Origin: Bacteroidales bacterium
Lineage (GTDB): Bacteria > Bacteroidota > Bacteroidia > Bacteroidales > P3
Assembly (NCBI GenBank): GCA_017449975.1
Contig: JAFSYK010000044.1
Coordinates: forward strand, 24,619-88,618
Length of the DNA stretch: 64,000 bases
Direction of reading: 5' to 3'
Below are positions 1 to 8,164 of this stretch, piece by piece; position 1 is the stretch's first letter; each line of letters opens with the position of its first letter. The notes under the pieces are model-generated. The model did not search any database. It was given only the letters and a program-made list of their open reading frames with translations, and was not told the DNA's origin. Position numbers and translations under genes: made by a program.

Positions 1-1664
1 TTGATGGCAATAATCTCATTAAGAGCCGACACTAGGAAGTGGCCACTACCTACGGCTGGGTCGCAAATACGGAGGCTGTTGATGATATTGTTTGCCTCGA
101 GGCGTTCTTCACGATTTCCTTCGTCAATTAGATCCTTCAACTCCTCGAAATCCTTGCAATGCCACTTCTTTTTTTTATTGAATTTATCTACAACGGCATT
201 TCTCAACGTCTCACGGCACATATACTCTGTGATGTAACCAGGAGTGAAGAAAGAGCCATCCTTGTATCCGTTGATTTTCTCAAAGATAAGACCCAGCACC
301 GAAGCATTGATCAGGGTTCTGCTTTCCGTCCGAATGGTATCGTCGTCGCTTGAGTCGCTGCTGAAATCGTAGGCATCGAGGAATCGCAACAAATAGTCAA
401 GCGATGAAAGGTTTCCGGTAATGCGCTTCCCATTGCCGTCTTTCAGCACAGTACGTGAGTACACCTGCATATCACCCAACCGGATACCACTCACGGGGAA
501 GAAATCCTGTTCCACTTGGGAGAGCTCGAAGAGGGAACTGTTGAGATACGGCACTTCAGGGAACATGTTGTGCATCTCCTCGCTTCGTTCCTCCACAGGT
601 TTTGCCAACACCTGCATAAAGAGGTCGTGAAGCACATCATAGTCGCTGATATGGGCCATATCAAGGAACCTCACTTCGTTTTCACGATTAAAACTCTTAA
701 GTTGAGATTCCAGTAGTTTTAGGAAAAGTATGCGGTTTATCCAAGTCAGGGTTAAACCCAGCGCAGCCTCAAAGCGTTGTTCCTCGGTCGTGACTTTGGG
801 ATAGTCTTCAAGTTTTGAATATGCCTGTTCCACCAAAGAAAAAGGTTGTCGACCGTTTTTCAGCCGCTTAATCTTGCGAACCTTGTTGTCTGTCACCTCC
901 TCGACACCCATTATGTAAAGCAGTTCGGCATAGAAAGCTCGGTTGAGTGTGTTGTGGTCGGAAGTGAAAGGTAGTCTCAGAAGATGTGTGGGCGAGAAGA
1001 ATTTAAAGATTGACAAGAATGTGCGGTTTCTGATTACCTCATTGTTGGCGAGACGTTTCTTTAGTGAACGGAGGTCGACATAGACAAACTGAAGCCTATG
1101 TTCCACCCGTTCCACTTCGGGACGGATAATCTGCTCGTAGATATACTCCGTTTTATCGTCGCCCGTATCGGCTGTTATCACTTTTTCGACAAAACGACGG
1201 TTTCGCACAAAGAGTTGGTAGAAGAGCTTTTTTTCGAATACAAAATATTCCCAGCAGTTGGTGATTATCAGGTGCTTGATTTCCGTGTTATGGTTGCATT
1301 CCTCTTCGCGGATATAGTAAAGGATAAGTTCGTAGAGCGACTTACGCTTAAGATCTTCCTTTGTGACCATTTCGGCACTCCCGGGTCTTTTGAATTCAAA
1401 AAGTACCATCGGGCGATTGTCTTTAAAGATGGCAAGGTCGGTACGCTGGTAGGTATTAACCATATAAGTGCGTTCGCGATAAAGACTCCTGCTGAAAAAT
1501 TCATCAACAAGATTTTTGTTGAACTCCTCCGATTCTTCAGGTTGGATACGCGACAGCAGTTCTTGCAAAGCGGTATGGAACGCCTGCACATCAGCTTCGT
1601 TTGAAGGTTGACGCAGAAACACTTTTGGTAATGCTTGGGTGGCGTTTAGAATATTATAGGGCAT
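1..1664 (-). CDS. Eco57I-like single-chain restriction-methylation protein, partial
   Basis: The frame is open on the minus strand from ATG 1664 to the window edge, 554 complete codons without a stop, so the C-terminal part lies outside. The N-terminal region has D76 followed by E90-F-K92, a PD-(D/E)xK nuclease pattern. Near residue 470 is an F-T-P-G-Y-I stretch, as in N6-adenine methyltransferases, and residues 535-543 read DPAVGSGHF, the AdoMet-binding motif I. In Eco57I-type (type IIG) enzymes one polypeptide both methylates and cuts DNA; that function is inferred here. The catalytic NPPY-type motif and the target-recognition part would lie beyond base 1. A TATCTTTGC box sits 28 bases before the start. 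A BREX or other phage-defence methylase is possible, but the N-terminal nuclease argues for type IIG. Confidence 0.8.
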   Translation of the reverse strand, partial: MPYNILNATQALPKVFLRQPSNEADVQAFHTALQELLSRIQPEESEEFNKNLVDEFFSRSLYRERTYMVNTYQRTDLAIFKDNRPMVLFEFKRPGSAEMVTKEDLKRKSLYELILYYIREEECNHNTEIKHLIITNCWEYFVFEKKLFYQLFVRNRRFVEKVITADTGDDKTEYIYEQIIRPEVERVEHRLQFVYVDLRSLKKRLANNEVIRNRTFLSIFKFFSPTHLLRLPFTSDHNTLNRAFYAELLYIMGVEEVTDNKVRKIKRLKNGRQPFSLVEQAYSKLEDYPKVTTEEQRFEAALGLTLTWINRILFLKLLESQLKSFNRENEVRFLDMAHISDYDVLHDLFMQVLAKPVEERSEEMHNMFPEVPYLNSSLFELSQVEQDFFPVSGIRLGDMQVYSRTVLKDGNGKRITGNLSSLDYLLRFLDAYDFSSDSSDDDTIRTESRTLINASVLGLIFEKINGYKDGSFFTPGYITEYMCRETLRNAVVDKFNKKKKWHCKDFEELKDLIDEGNREERLEANNIINSLRICDPAVGSGHFLVSALNEIIAI

Positions 1665-1692
1665 CTTCCGTTTTTATGTACGATTTCAAACT

Positions 1693-1701
1693 GCAAAGAT
1701 A
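1693..1701 (-). promoter_or_regulatory. -7 box for the restriction-methylation gene
   Basis: The minus strand reads TATCTTTGC, matching the Bacteroidetes TAnnTTTG -7 element. It lies 28 bases upstream of the ATG at 1664. No TTTG at the right distance is seen, so only the -7 half is supported. Confidence 0.45.
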
Positions 1702-1772
1702 CGTAATCTTTTCTACAAGGATCAGAGAATCAAAGGAGAATCAAAGGGATGGGGACTTTGAAATAAAATATC

Positions 1773-1800
1773 GTGATAGGTGACCTGTGACAAGTGACAT
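1773..1800 (+). repeat. Heptad array, 4 units of GTGAnnn
   Basis: Four consecutive 7-bp units begin with GTGA, the last three positions varying. The array lies in the divergent spacer between the restriction-methylation gene and the M16 peptidase gene. A similar GTGAnnn array occurs at 18199-18226. Confidence 0.75.
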
Positions 1801-1879
1801 GGGGATTTTTTAGGGTTTTAGGGATGAAGGGGTAATAGAGTAAAAACTAAAAGTGTGGTTAGCAGTCGTACTTTTTTTG

Positions 1880-1887
1880 TACCTTTG
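1880..1887 (+). promoter_or_regulatory. -7 box for the M16 peptidase gene
   Basis: TACCTTTG matches the Bacteroidetes -7 consensus and lies 38 bases before the ATG at 1926. The -33 position is poorly conserved (GTGG/TGGT rather than TTTG). Confidence 0.5.
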
Positions 1888-1925
1888 TACTTTCATTTGG
1901 AACCAAATCTTAAATCAATAATCCT

Positions 1926-4859
1926 ATGAGAAAAACACGTTATTTCTTCTGCTTTGTGCTTCTGGTAGTGACGGCACTGTCGGTGTCGGCACAGAAGCAG
2001 TACAAGTACAAGACCTATCCCAACGACCCGCTGGGCGTGCGCGAGTATACGCTCGACAACGGTCTGAAGGTCTTTATGAGCGTCTATAAGGACGAACCCA
2101 AGATCCAGACCTACATCGCCGTGCGCGCCGGCTCCCGCAACGACCCGCACGAGACCACCGGTCTGGCCCACTACCTGGAACACATGATGTTCAAAGGCTC
2201 CGAGCGACTGGGCACCACCGACTGGGCCAAGGAGAAGGTGCTGATCCAGAAGATAGAGGACCTCTTCGAGGCCTACCGCATGTTCGACGACTCGCTGACG
2301 CGCGCCGCCATCTACCACAAGATCGACAGCCTCAGCTACGAGGCGTCGAAGATCGCCATCGCCAACGAGTACGACAAGGCGATGACGGCCATCGGCAGCA
2401 CCGGAACCAACGCCTTCACCTCCAACGACTATACGATGTATGTGGAGAATATCCCCAACAACCAGCTGGAGACCTGGTGCGAGATTGAGGCCGACCGCTT
2501 CCAGCACCTGGTGCTGCGCCTGTTCCACACCGAGCTGGAGACCATCTACGAGGAGAAGAACATGAGCCTCACCAAGGACGGCCGTCGCGTCAACGAGACG
2601 ATGTTCGCCGCCCTTTTCCCCCATCACCCCTACGGCAACCAGACCACGCTGGGCAGCCAGGAGCACCTGAAGAACCCCTCAATGCGCAATATCCGCAACT
2701 TCGTGGCACAGTACTATGTGCCCAACAATATTTGCATCAGCCTGGCCGGCGATTTTGACCCCGACGAGGCTATCCGCATCATCGACAAGTACTGGGGCCA
2801 GATGCAGCCGCGCGAGGTGCCCGAACTGCAGTTTGAGCGCGAGCAGCCCATCACCAGCGTCATCACCCGCACCGTGTCGGGTCTCGAGGCCGAGAACACC
2901 GTCCGCGCCTACCGTCTCGACCACGGCAACGGCAGCCACGACGCCATGCTCGCCGACCTGCTCGAGAGCGTGCTCAACAACGGCAAGTGCGGTCTCATCG
3001 ACCTCAACGTGAACCAGCGTCAGCGCTGCATGGGCGCCTATGCCGGCACCTATACGCTGAACGACTACGGTGCCTTCATGTTTGGCGGCCAGCCGCTGCA
3101 GGGACAGACCTTGGCCGACGTGCAGGCACTCTTCGACGAACAGATTGCGCTGGTCAAGCAGGGCCAGTTCGACGACTGGCTGCTCGAGGCCGCCATCAAC
3201 AATATGAAGCTGGCCATCATGAAGCGCGCCGAGAGTAACAACAGCCGCGCCAGCCAGATGGCCTACGCCTATGTCCAGCATCAGGACTGGGGCGATGTGT
3301 GCAACGAAATCAACGAGCTCGGCCGCATCACCAAGAAGGAACTCGTCGACTTTGCCAACCGGCTGTTCAAGGACAACAACTACGTCATCGTCAACAAGCT
3401 GCAGGGTGAGCCCGAGCCCATCCTCAAGGTCTCCAAGCCGCCCATCACCCCCATCGAGGTGGGTCGCGACAACGAGAGTGCCTACCTGGCCAACATCAAG
3501 GCTCGTCAGGTGAAGCCCATCGAGCCGGTATTCGTCGACTTCAGCAAGGACCTCACCATCCGCAAGTGCAACGACGCGGCGAAGACCGAGATGCTCTATG
3601 TGCAGAACAAGGAGAACAAGACCTTCAACCTCGTCTACCGCTTCGACTTCGGCTACCGCGCCGGCGAGCTGGGCAAGACCTACGACCTGGCGGCCGACGT
3701 GCTCGACTTCCTGGGCACCACTAAGCACACCGCCGACGAGCTGCAGCAGGAGTTCTACAAACTGGCCTGCAACTACGGCGTCTCGGTGGGCACCGAGAAT
3801 ATCACCGTCAGCATCAGCGGCCTCAGCGAGAACATGGCCAAGGCGATGGCGCTGGTGGAGGAGATTATGAGCGACGTGCAGCCCAACGAGGAGGCGCTGC
3901 AGATGCTGGTGGCGCGCATCCTCAAGTCGCGTCAGGACGCCAAACACAACCAGCAGCGCTGCTTCTCGGCGCTGGGCAACTACGGCATCTACGGCGCCGA
4001 CTCGCCCACGCTCGACCAGCTCAGCGAGGAGCAGCTGAAGGGCTACACCTGCCGTCAGCTCTGCGACGCCCTGCACAACCTCTTCAACTACCAGCACCGC
4101 GTGCTCTACTACGGTCCCGAGACCGACGACGCGATGGCTAAGACCATTGCTGCCAATCACGCCACCCCCAAGAAATACCAGAAGGCTCCCGCCAACAAGA
4201 AGATCACCCCCAAGGCCGTCAGCGAGAACACCGTCTATTTCTGCGACTACAACGCCAACCAGACCTATATGCGCGAGCATTTTCGCGGCGAGAAGTACAA
4301 CACCAAGAACGAGGCGGCGATGGATATCTACAACAGCTACTTCGGCGGCTCGATGAACGCCATCGTCTTCCAGGAGATGCGTGAGAAACGCAGCCTGGCC
4401 TACTCGGCGCAGAGCTACTATATCACCCCTGGCGACAAGGACGGTTATTTCATGAACGCCGCCATCATCGCCACGCAGAACGACAAGCTCATCGACGCGC
4501 TCACCGCCTTCAACGAGCTCTTCGACGAGATGCCCACCGCCGATGCCAACTTCCAGATGGCCAAGGAGGCCGAAATCAGCGGCATCCGCACCGCCCGCAC
4601 GCGCAAGATGGGCATCATCAACAGCTACCTCTACTACGAGCGCATGGGTCTCGACCCCAAGAAGAACCACTCCAAGATGCTCTTCGAGGCCTATCCCAAT
4701 GTAACGATGCAGGATGTGGTCAACTTCAACCACAAGTACATCCGTGGCCAGAAGAAACACTACATGGTGCTGGGCAAAGAGAGCGAGATGGACTTCGACG
4801 CCCTGGCCAAGTTCGGCAAGGTGAAGAAGCTGTCGCTCACTGATATCTTCGGATATTGA
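1926..4859 (+). CDS. M16 (insulinase/pitrilysin) family zinc peptidase
   Basis: A 977-residue protein with an N-terminal signal peptide ending near ALSVSAQ (about residue 23). The inverted zinc motif HxxEH is H82-Y-L-E85-H86, and the distal acidic ligand is expected in the TELETIYEEKN stretch (residues 202-212). An insert of about 40 residues (roughly 105-150) lies between the two parts. The length fits a double-length enzyme with an active N-terminal half and an inactive C-terminal half (around 560-977), like other Bacteroidetes M16 peptidases of 900-1000 residues. Its substrate is unknown and it probably acts in the periplasm. It appears monocistronic, with its own -7 box and a strong terminator at 4888. 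Confidence 0.9.
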   Translation: MRKTRYFFCFVLLVVTALSVSAQKQYKYKTYPNDPLGVREYTLDNGLKVFMSVYKDEPKIQTYIAVRAGSRNDPHETTGLAHYLEHMMFKGSERLGTTDWAKEKVLIQKIEDLFEAYRMFDDSLTRAAIYHKIDSLSYEASKIAIANEYDKAMTAIGSTGTNAFTSNDYTMYVENIPNNQLETWCEIEADRFQHLVLRLFHTELETIYEEKNMSLTKDGRRVNETMFAALFPHHPYGNQTTLGSQEHLKNPSMRNIRNFVAQYYVPNNICISLAGDFDPDEAIRIIDKYWGQMQPREVPELQFEREQPITSVITRTVSGLEAENTVRAYRLDHGNGSHDAMLADLLESVLNNGKCGLIDLNVNQRQRCMGAYAGTYTLNDYGAFMFGGQPLQGQTLADVQALFDEQIALVKQGQFDDWLLEAAINNMKLAIMKRAESNNSRASQMAYAYVQHQDWGDVCNEINELGRITKKELVDFANRLFKDNNYVIVNKLQGEPEPILKVSKPPITPIEVGRDNESAYLANIKARQVKPIEPVFVDFSKDLTIRKCNDAAKTEMLYVQNKENKTFNLVYRFDFGYRAGELGKTYDLAADVLDFLGTTKHTADELQQEFYKLACNYGVSVGTENITVSISGLSENMAKAMALVEEIMSDVQPNEEALQMLVARILKSRQDAKHNQQRCFSALGNYGIYGADSPTLDQLSEEQLKGYTCRQLCDALHNLFNYQHRVLYYGPETDDAMAKTIAANHATPKKYQKAPANKKITPKAVSENTVYFCDYNANQTYMREHFRGEKYNTKNEAAMDIYNSYFGGSMNAIVFQEMREKRSLAYSAQSYYITPGDKDGYFMNAAIIATQNDKLIDALTAFNELFDEMPTADANFQMAKEAEISGIRTARTRKMGIINSYLYYERMGLDPKKNHSKMLFEAYPNVTMQDVVNFNHKYIRGQKKHYMVLGKESEMDFDALAKFGKVKKLSLTDIFGY

Positions 4860-4887
4860 TAGACTAGCATCACCAATTAGCTCTTTT

Positions 4888-4926
4888 ATGACCTCGGCAT
4901 ACGTCGTATGCCGAGGTCATGATTTT
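4888..4926 (+). terminator. Intrinsic terminator after the M16 gene
   Basis: A perfect 15-bp inverted repeat (4888-4902 and 4906-4920) with a 3-base loop is followed by GATTTTT. It lies 28 bases after the peptidase stop codon. Confidence 0.85.
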
Positions 4927-5012
4927 TACACCCGCTGTAAACTTTTGCCTGAATAATTTGTTATTATAAATATGAGGGTGTCTTCGGTGAATTTAGATAA
5001 TCCTCACACTAT

Positions 5013-5043
5013 TTTGATTTTATCACAATTATTTATACCTTTG
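5013..5043 (+). promoter_or_regulatory. Consensus Bacteroidetes promoter before the T9SS paralogues
   Basis: TTTG at 5013-5016 and TACCTTTG at 5036-5043 are separated by 19 bases, the standard spacing. It should drive the broken gene at 5127-5894 and possibly the paralogue behind it, with a leader of about 80 bases. Confidence 0.75.
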
Positions 5044-5126
5044 CATCGAAGTCCTGCTGTTTCCCACTTCCCCCGACTTTTTCTTTTCTCGCCATAACCT
5101 AAAAACCATATAAATACGAAAACCAG

Positions 5127-5894
5127 TTGTATAAAAAAGCTGGCGCTATTGCTAGCGTTATTCGTTCCTCTCGTGCTTCAGGCACAGCAACCTCCACAGC
5201 CATGCCACATCGTCATCACTGGCGATTTCGAATCGCAGTGTCTTCTGCCAACAGACAAGGACTCTTTCTATGTCGAGAACGGCGATATGCTCATTGCCTG
5301 TCAAGGTATGCGGGTCACCTACACTGCCTCCGTCAACACCGGTGGAATAACCGTCACCAACTGGAAGTGGAATGTAGTGGGTGCCGCCACATGGAACGAC
5401 AACTACAACGGCACCGCCTTTATCGCGAAGTATGTCGACACGTCGCTGATGCGTCCCTACGTCTACAGCGACCCGCGGCAGCCCCAGTATATCGAGTGGG
5501 AGCAAGACCTGACGCTGCCGCTAACGGACATGCTGGTCACGCTGACGGTGACGGCCACGCAAGGCGGCAGCACCTACGGCTACTACCCCGCCGCGCCGGT
5601 CACCAAGCTGGTGACCATCCACAACGTCGGCATCGACGATATTCAAAATTCAAAATTCGAAATTTGAGTATCTACCCCAACCCCACGGCGGGCGAGGTGC
5701 AGGTTATGGGCGCGGCTGGTGAGGTTTCCGAGGTGCTGGTGCTGGATATGAAGGGAAGGCAGGTGGCTAAATTCGAGCACACCGACCGGTTTGATATTTC
5801 AGGTCTCCCCTCGGGTGCCTACATTGTCCGTCTCAGGACTCGCTCCGGCGAGGATGCGAATGACATAACCTATCTGAAATTGGTAAAGGAATAA
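5127..5894 (+). pseudogene. Frameshifted T9SS cargo gene, paralogue of the next gene
   Basis: The coherent protein is split over two frames. A signal-peptide-like start (KKLALLLALFVPLVLQAQ, from about 5134) and about 170 secreted residues run in one frame and stop at 5667. The sorting domain (LSIYPNPTAGEV... to 5894) continues in the frame that also holds the TTG at 5127. No ATG fits the first frame: a start-like ATA AAA AAG at 5131, or TTG 5127 plus one extra A in a six-A run, are the candidates. The second shift lies in a heptad array with three units against four in the intact paralogue. Compared with that paralogue, about 35 residues of an Ig-like stretch are also missing after LTDMLVTLT. 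It could be an inactive gene or one off-state of a variable gene. Confidence 0.8.
5640..5667 (+). repeat. Three-unit ATTCnnn heptad array at the frameshift
   Basis: Three 7-bp units of type ATTCnAA precede ATTTGAG. The intact paralogue has four such units at the same place (7910-7937). One unit fewer removes 7 bases, which shifts the frame by one. Confidence 0.85.
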
Positions 5895-5917
5895 CCATAA
5901 TCAAATAATCAAGCCTT

Positions 5918-8155
5918 ATGCGTAAAATATTAGTTTCCTGTTCGATTATAGCAGCATTGCTCGCAATCCCTGTTCATGCCCAGCATTTCAAGTGGGCGGA
6001 TGGTTTTACAGGGCCCCAGTATCGGCTCAATAATATTGTTGGATCTGTAACAGACTCAGAAGGAAATCTTTATTTCTTAGGAAGTTTTTCAGGACATGCC
6101 GATATCAACGGCATTGAGTTTGCCTCGCCACAACTCAACACCGCCCAAATTTGCACTGTTCTTGGGAAACTGTCACCATCGGGAGAACTTCTCTGGCATA
6201 AAACATTGGCTAGTTCGATGTTACCTGCCTCTCCAGTTGCTGACTTAGTCAAATCTAGTGATTCAACGTTGATGATTGCAGTAGGATTCCGGCTTCCCTA
6301 TTATGAAAATTTGACAAACACAGGACACAACTATGTTTATTATTTCGATACGCTACTGACATCGGATGACGGTTATCTGATGCCGACCGACAGCATCTAT
6401 ATGGGATCGGTTACAGCCTTCGTTACATTTAACCTAGATGGTAACATATTGGAACAGAAATTTTTACAAATAGCCTACGAAGATACGCTGGGCAACATAA
6501 TCCGCTACCCAGCTTTTGTGAATGAATCCTATGAGAGGATATATAACGATGTCTTCTATTTTAGCCAATTCACTATTGACAACGAGGGGAATATTATTAT
6601 GGTACGCTATGCGGACGATCATGTTCACATATCATGCGATACTTGTACAAATAATGCCCATACGATGTCTGTGGCAAATGGAGAGATTGGTGCGTTGAAG
6701 ATACTCGTCGACGGTTTCCCGCGACATACGTGGTATCCACCATATAGAACAAGTCAACACAATGTCCAGTTGTTGAAGTTTTCTCCAGGGTTCGACAGTC
6801 TATTAGCTGCCACCTATTTTCTGAACGATTCCAATAATGCATATGCGGAAGCGTTTGTGGCCACCACCGAATATATCAATTCCATAGAGACTGACAACGA
6901 AGGGAATATCTATTTCGATATGATGCACGTCGGTTTTCCGTCCATTCCGATATATAATTCCGACACCATGTATTTCGGGGGATCTGCCATGTCCTGCTGT
7001 GTGAAATACAATCCCCAGCTGAAGCCTGTAAAGAAATATACCATAGAATCAGGAGACTATTATTCACGCTACTCTCATATCACGCCGGAGGGAGAATTAT
7101 ATATGTTTTGTACAAGCTTTTGGATCGATATAAGCAGAACGCTCCCTCCTTATTTTATGGTATACCGTGGCGATACGCTGGATGTCGACCACGAGTCTTT
7201 CTGGATTCGGATTGACACGGCCGACGGCCGGATGCTGGCCTACGGCAAGGTGCCGTCGACAGTAGAATCGTTGATGAATGGCTTGCATCCGCAGTATACG
7301 GTTGCAAACAACAGGGTTTTTGCTCAGGTGAGATACTGGGGAAGCATCGAGGCTCCTGACACCTGCATCCAGTTGGATGAAATAGAACAACGTAGCATAG
7401 GTCTTATGCAGTGGGATACAGATGGACATATACTCAGTCTGAAGGACTTCGGTGCGCATACTATGAATGATGGTGGCAGTCAGATTCATCTTGTCGACAG
7501 TATTGTCTATCTGACGGGGCTGGTCTTTGGCGGCGCCACATTCGGGTCCTGGCAGGTGGAGGCATCAGACGCAGGTGTTGCCTATATAGCAATCTATGTC
7601 GACACGTCGCTGATGCACCCCTACGTCTACAGCGACCCGCGGCAGCCCCAGTATATCGAGTGGGAGCAGGACCTGACGTTGCCGCTGACGGACACGCTGG
7701 TCATGCTGACGGCCACGGCGACGAGTGGACTTCCCGTAGGCTACAGCTGCGACGACAGCACGGTGGCACTTGTCGTTGACGGCGTGCTGCAGCCGCTGCG
7801 CGTGGGCACGGCCACGGTGACGGCCACACAGGGCGGCAGCACCTACGGCTACTACCCCGCTGCCCCCGTCACCAAGCTGGTGACCATCCACAACGTCGGC
7901 ATCGACGACATTCAAAATTCAGCATTCAATATTCAAAATTTGAGTATCTACCCCAACCCCACCCGCGGGGATGTGTACATCCACACGGAAGGTGAGACCG
8001 TCAAGAAAGTCAACCTCTACAGCTCCGACGGCAGACAGCTGCCCATCCAGCCGCAAGGTACCACCGTTCCCCTGTCGCCATACCCGGCCGGAGTCTACTA
8101 CCTCCAGCTGACCACCCAAACCGGAACCTGTCAGTTTAAGGTAACGAAGTACTAA
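5918..8155 (+). CDS. Secreted protein with C-terminal T9SS sorting domain
   Basis: A 745-residue protein with a signal peptide (cleavage near VHAQ, about residue 22). Residues 25-540 resemble the repeat-rich beta-propeller-like proteins of Bacteroidetes (recurring D-x-E-G-N-I-Y/I phrases) with no recognisable catalytic motif. Residues about 560-660 carry an Ig-like segment whose DNA is nearly identical to the preceding broken gene. The last 80 residues (LSIYPNPT... SPYPAGVYYLQL... FKVTKY) are a type A T9SS sorting domain, so the protein should be exported across the outer membrane. The linker before it (IQNSAFNIQN) is written by a heptad array. The gene starts 23 bases after the broken paralogue and ends 9 bases from the convergent GH16-like gene. 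Confidence 0.8.
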   Translation: MRKILVSCSIIAALLAIPVHAQHFKWADGFTGPQYRLNNIVGSVTDSEGNLYFLGSFSGHADINGIEFASPQLNTAQICTVLGKLSPSGELLWHKTLASSMLPASPVADLVKSSDSTLMIAVGFRLPYYENLTNTGHNYVYYFDTLLTSDDGYLMPTDSIYMGSVTAFVTFNLDGNILEQKFLQIAYEDTLGNIIRYPAFVNESYERIYNDVFYFSQFTIDNEGNIIMVRYADDHVHISCDTCTNNAHTMSVANGEIGALKILVDGFPRHTWYPPYRTSQHNVQLLKFSPGFDSLLAATYFLNDSNNAYAEAFVATTEYINSIETDNEGNIYFDMMHVGFPSIPIYNSDTMYFGGSAMSCCVKYNPQLKPVKKYTIESGDYYSRYSHITPEGELYMFCTSFWIDISRTLPPYFMVYRGDTLDVDHESFWIRIDTADGRMLAYGKVPSTVESLMNGLHPQYTVANNRVFAQVRYWGSIEAPDTCIQLDEIEQRSIGLMQWDTDGHILSLKDFGAHTMNDGGSQIHLVDSIVYLTGLVFGGATFGSWQVEASDAGVAYIAIYVDTSLMHPYVYSDPRQPQYIEWEQDLTLPLTDTLVMLTATATSGLPVGYSCDDSTVALVVDGVLQPLRVGTATVTATQGGSTYGYYPAAPVTKLVTIHNVGIDDIQNSAFNIQNLSIYPNPTRGDVYIHTEGETVKKVNLYSSDGRQLPIQPQGTTVPLSPYPAGVYYLQLTTQTGTCQFKVTKY
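7910..7940 (+). repeat. Four-unit ATTCnnn heptad array encoding the sorting-domain linker
   Basis: Four units of 7 bp, each starting ATTC, translate as the linker between the Ig-like part and the T9SS sorting domain. A change by one unit would move the domain out of frame, as seen at 5640-5667. Confidence 0.85.
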
Positions 8156-8164
8156 TGTGTGGCT

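Noticed and set aside
5127-5894. A single uninterrupted gene in the frame of TTG 5127
   Set aside because: The frame is open throughout, but its middle 170 codons are an out-of-frame reading of a segment that clearly matches the next gene in another frame.
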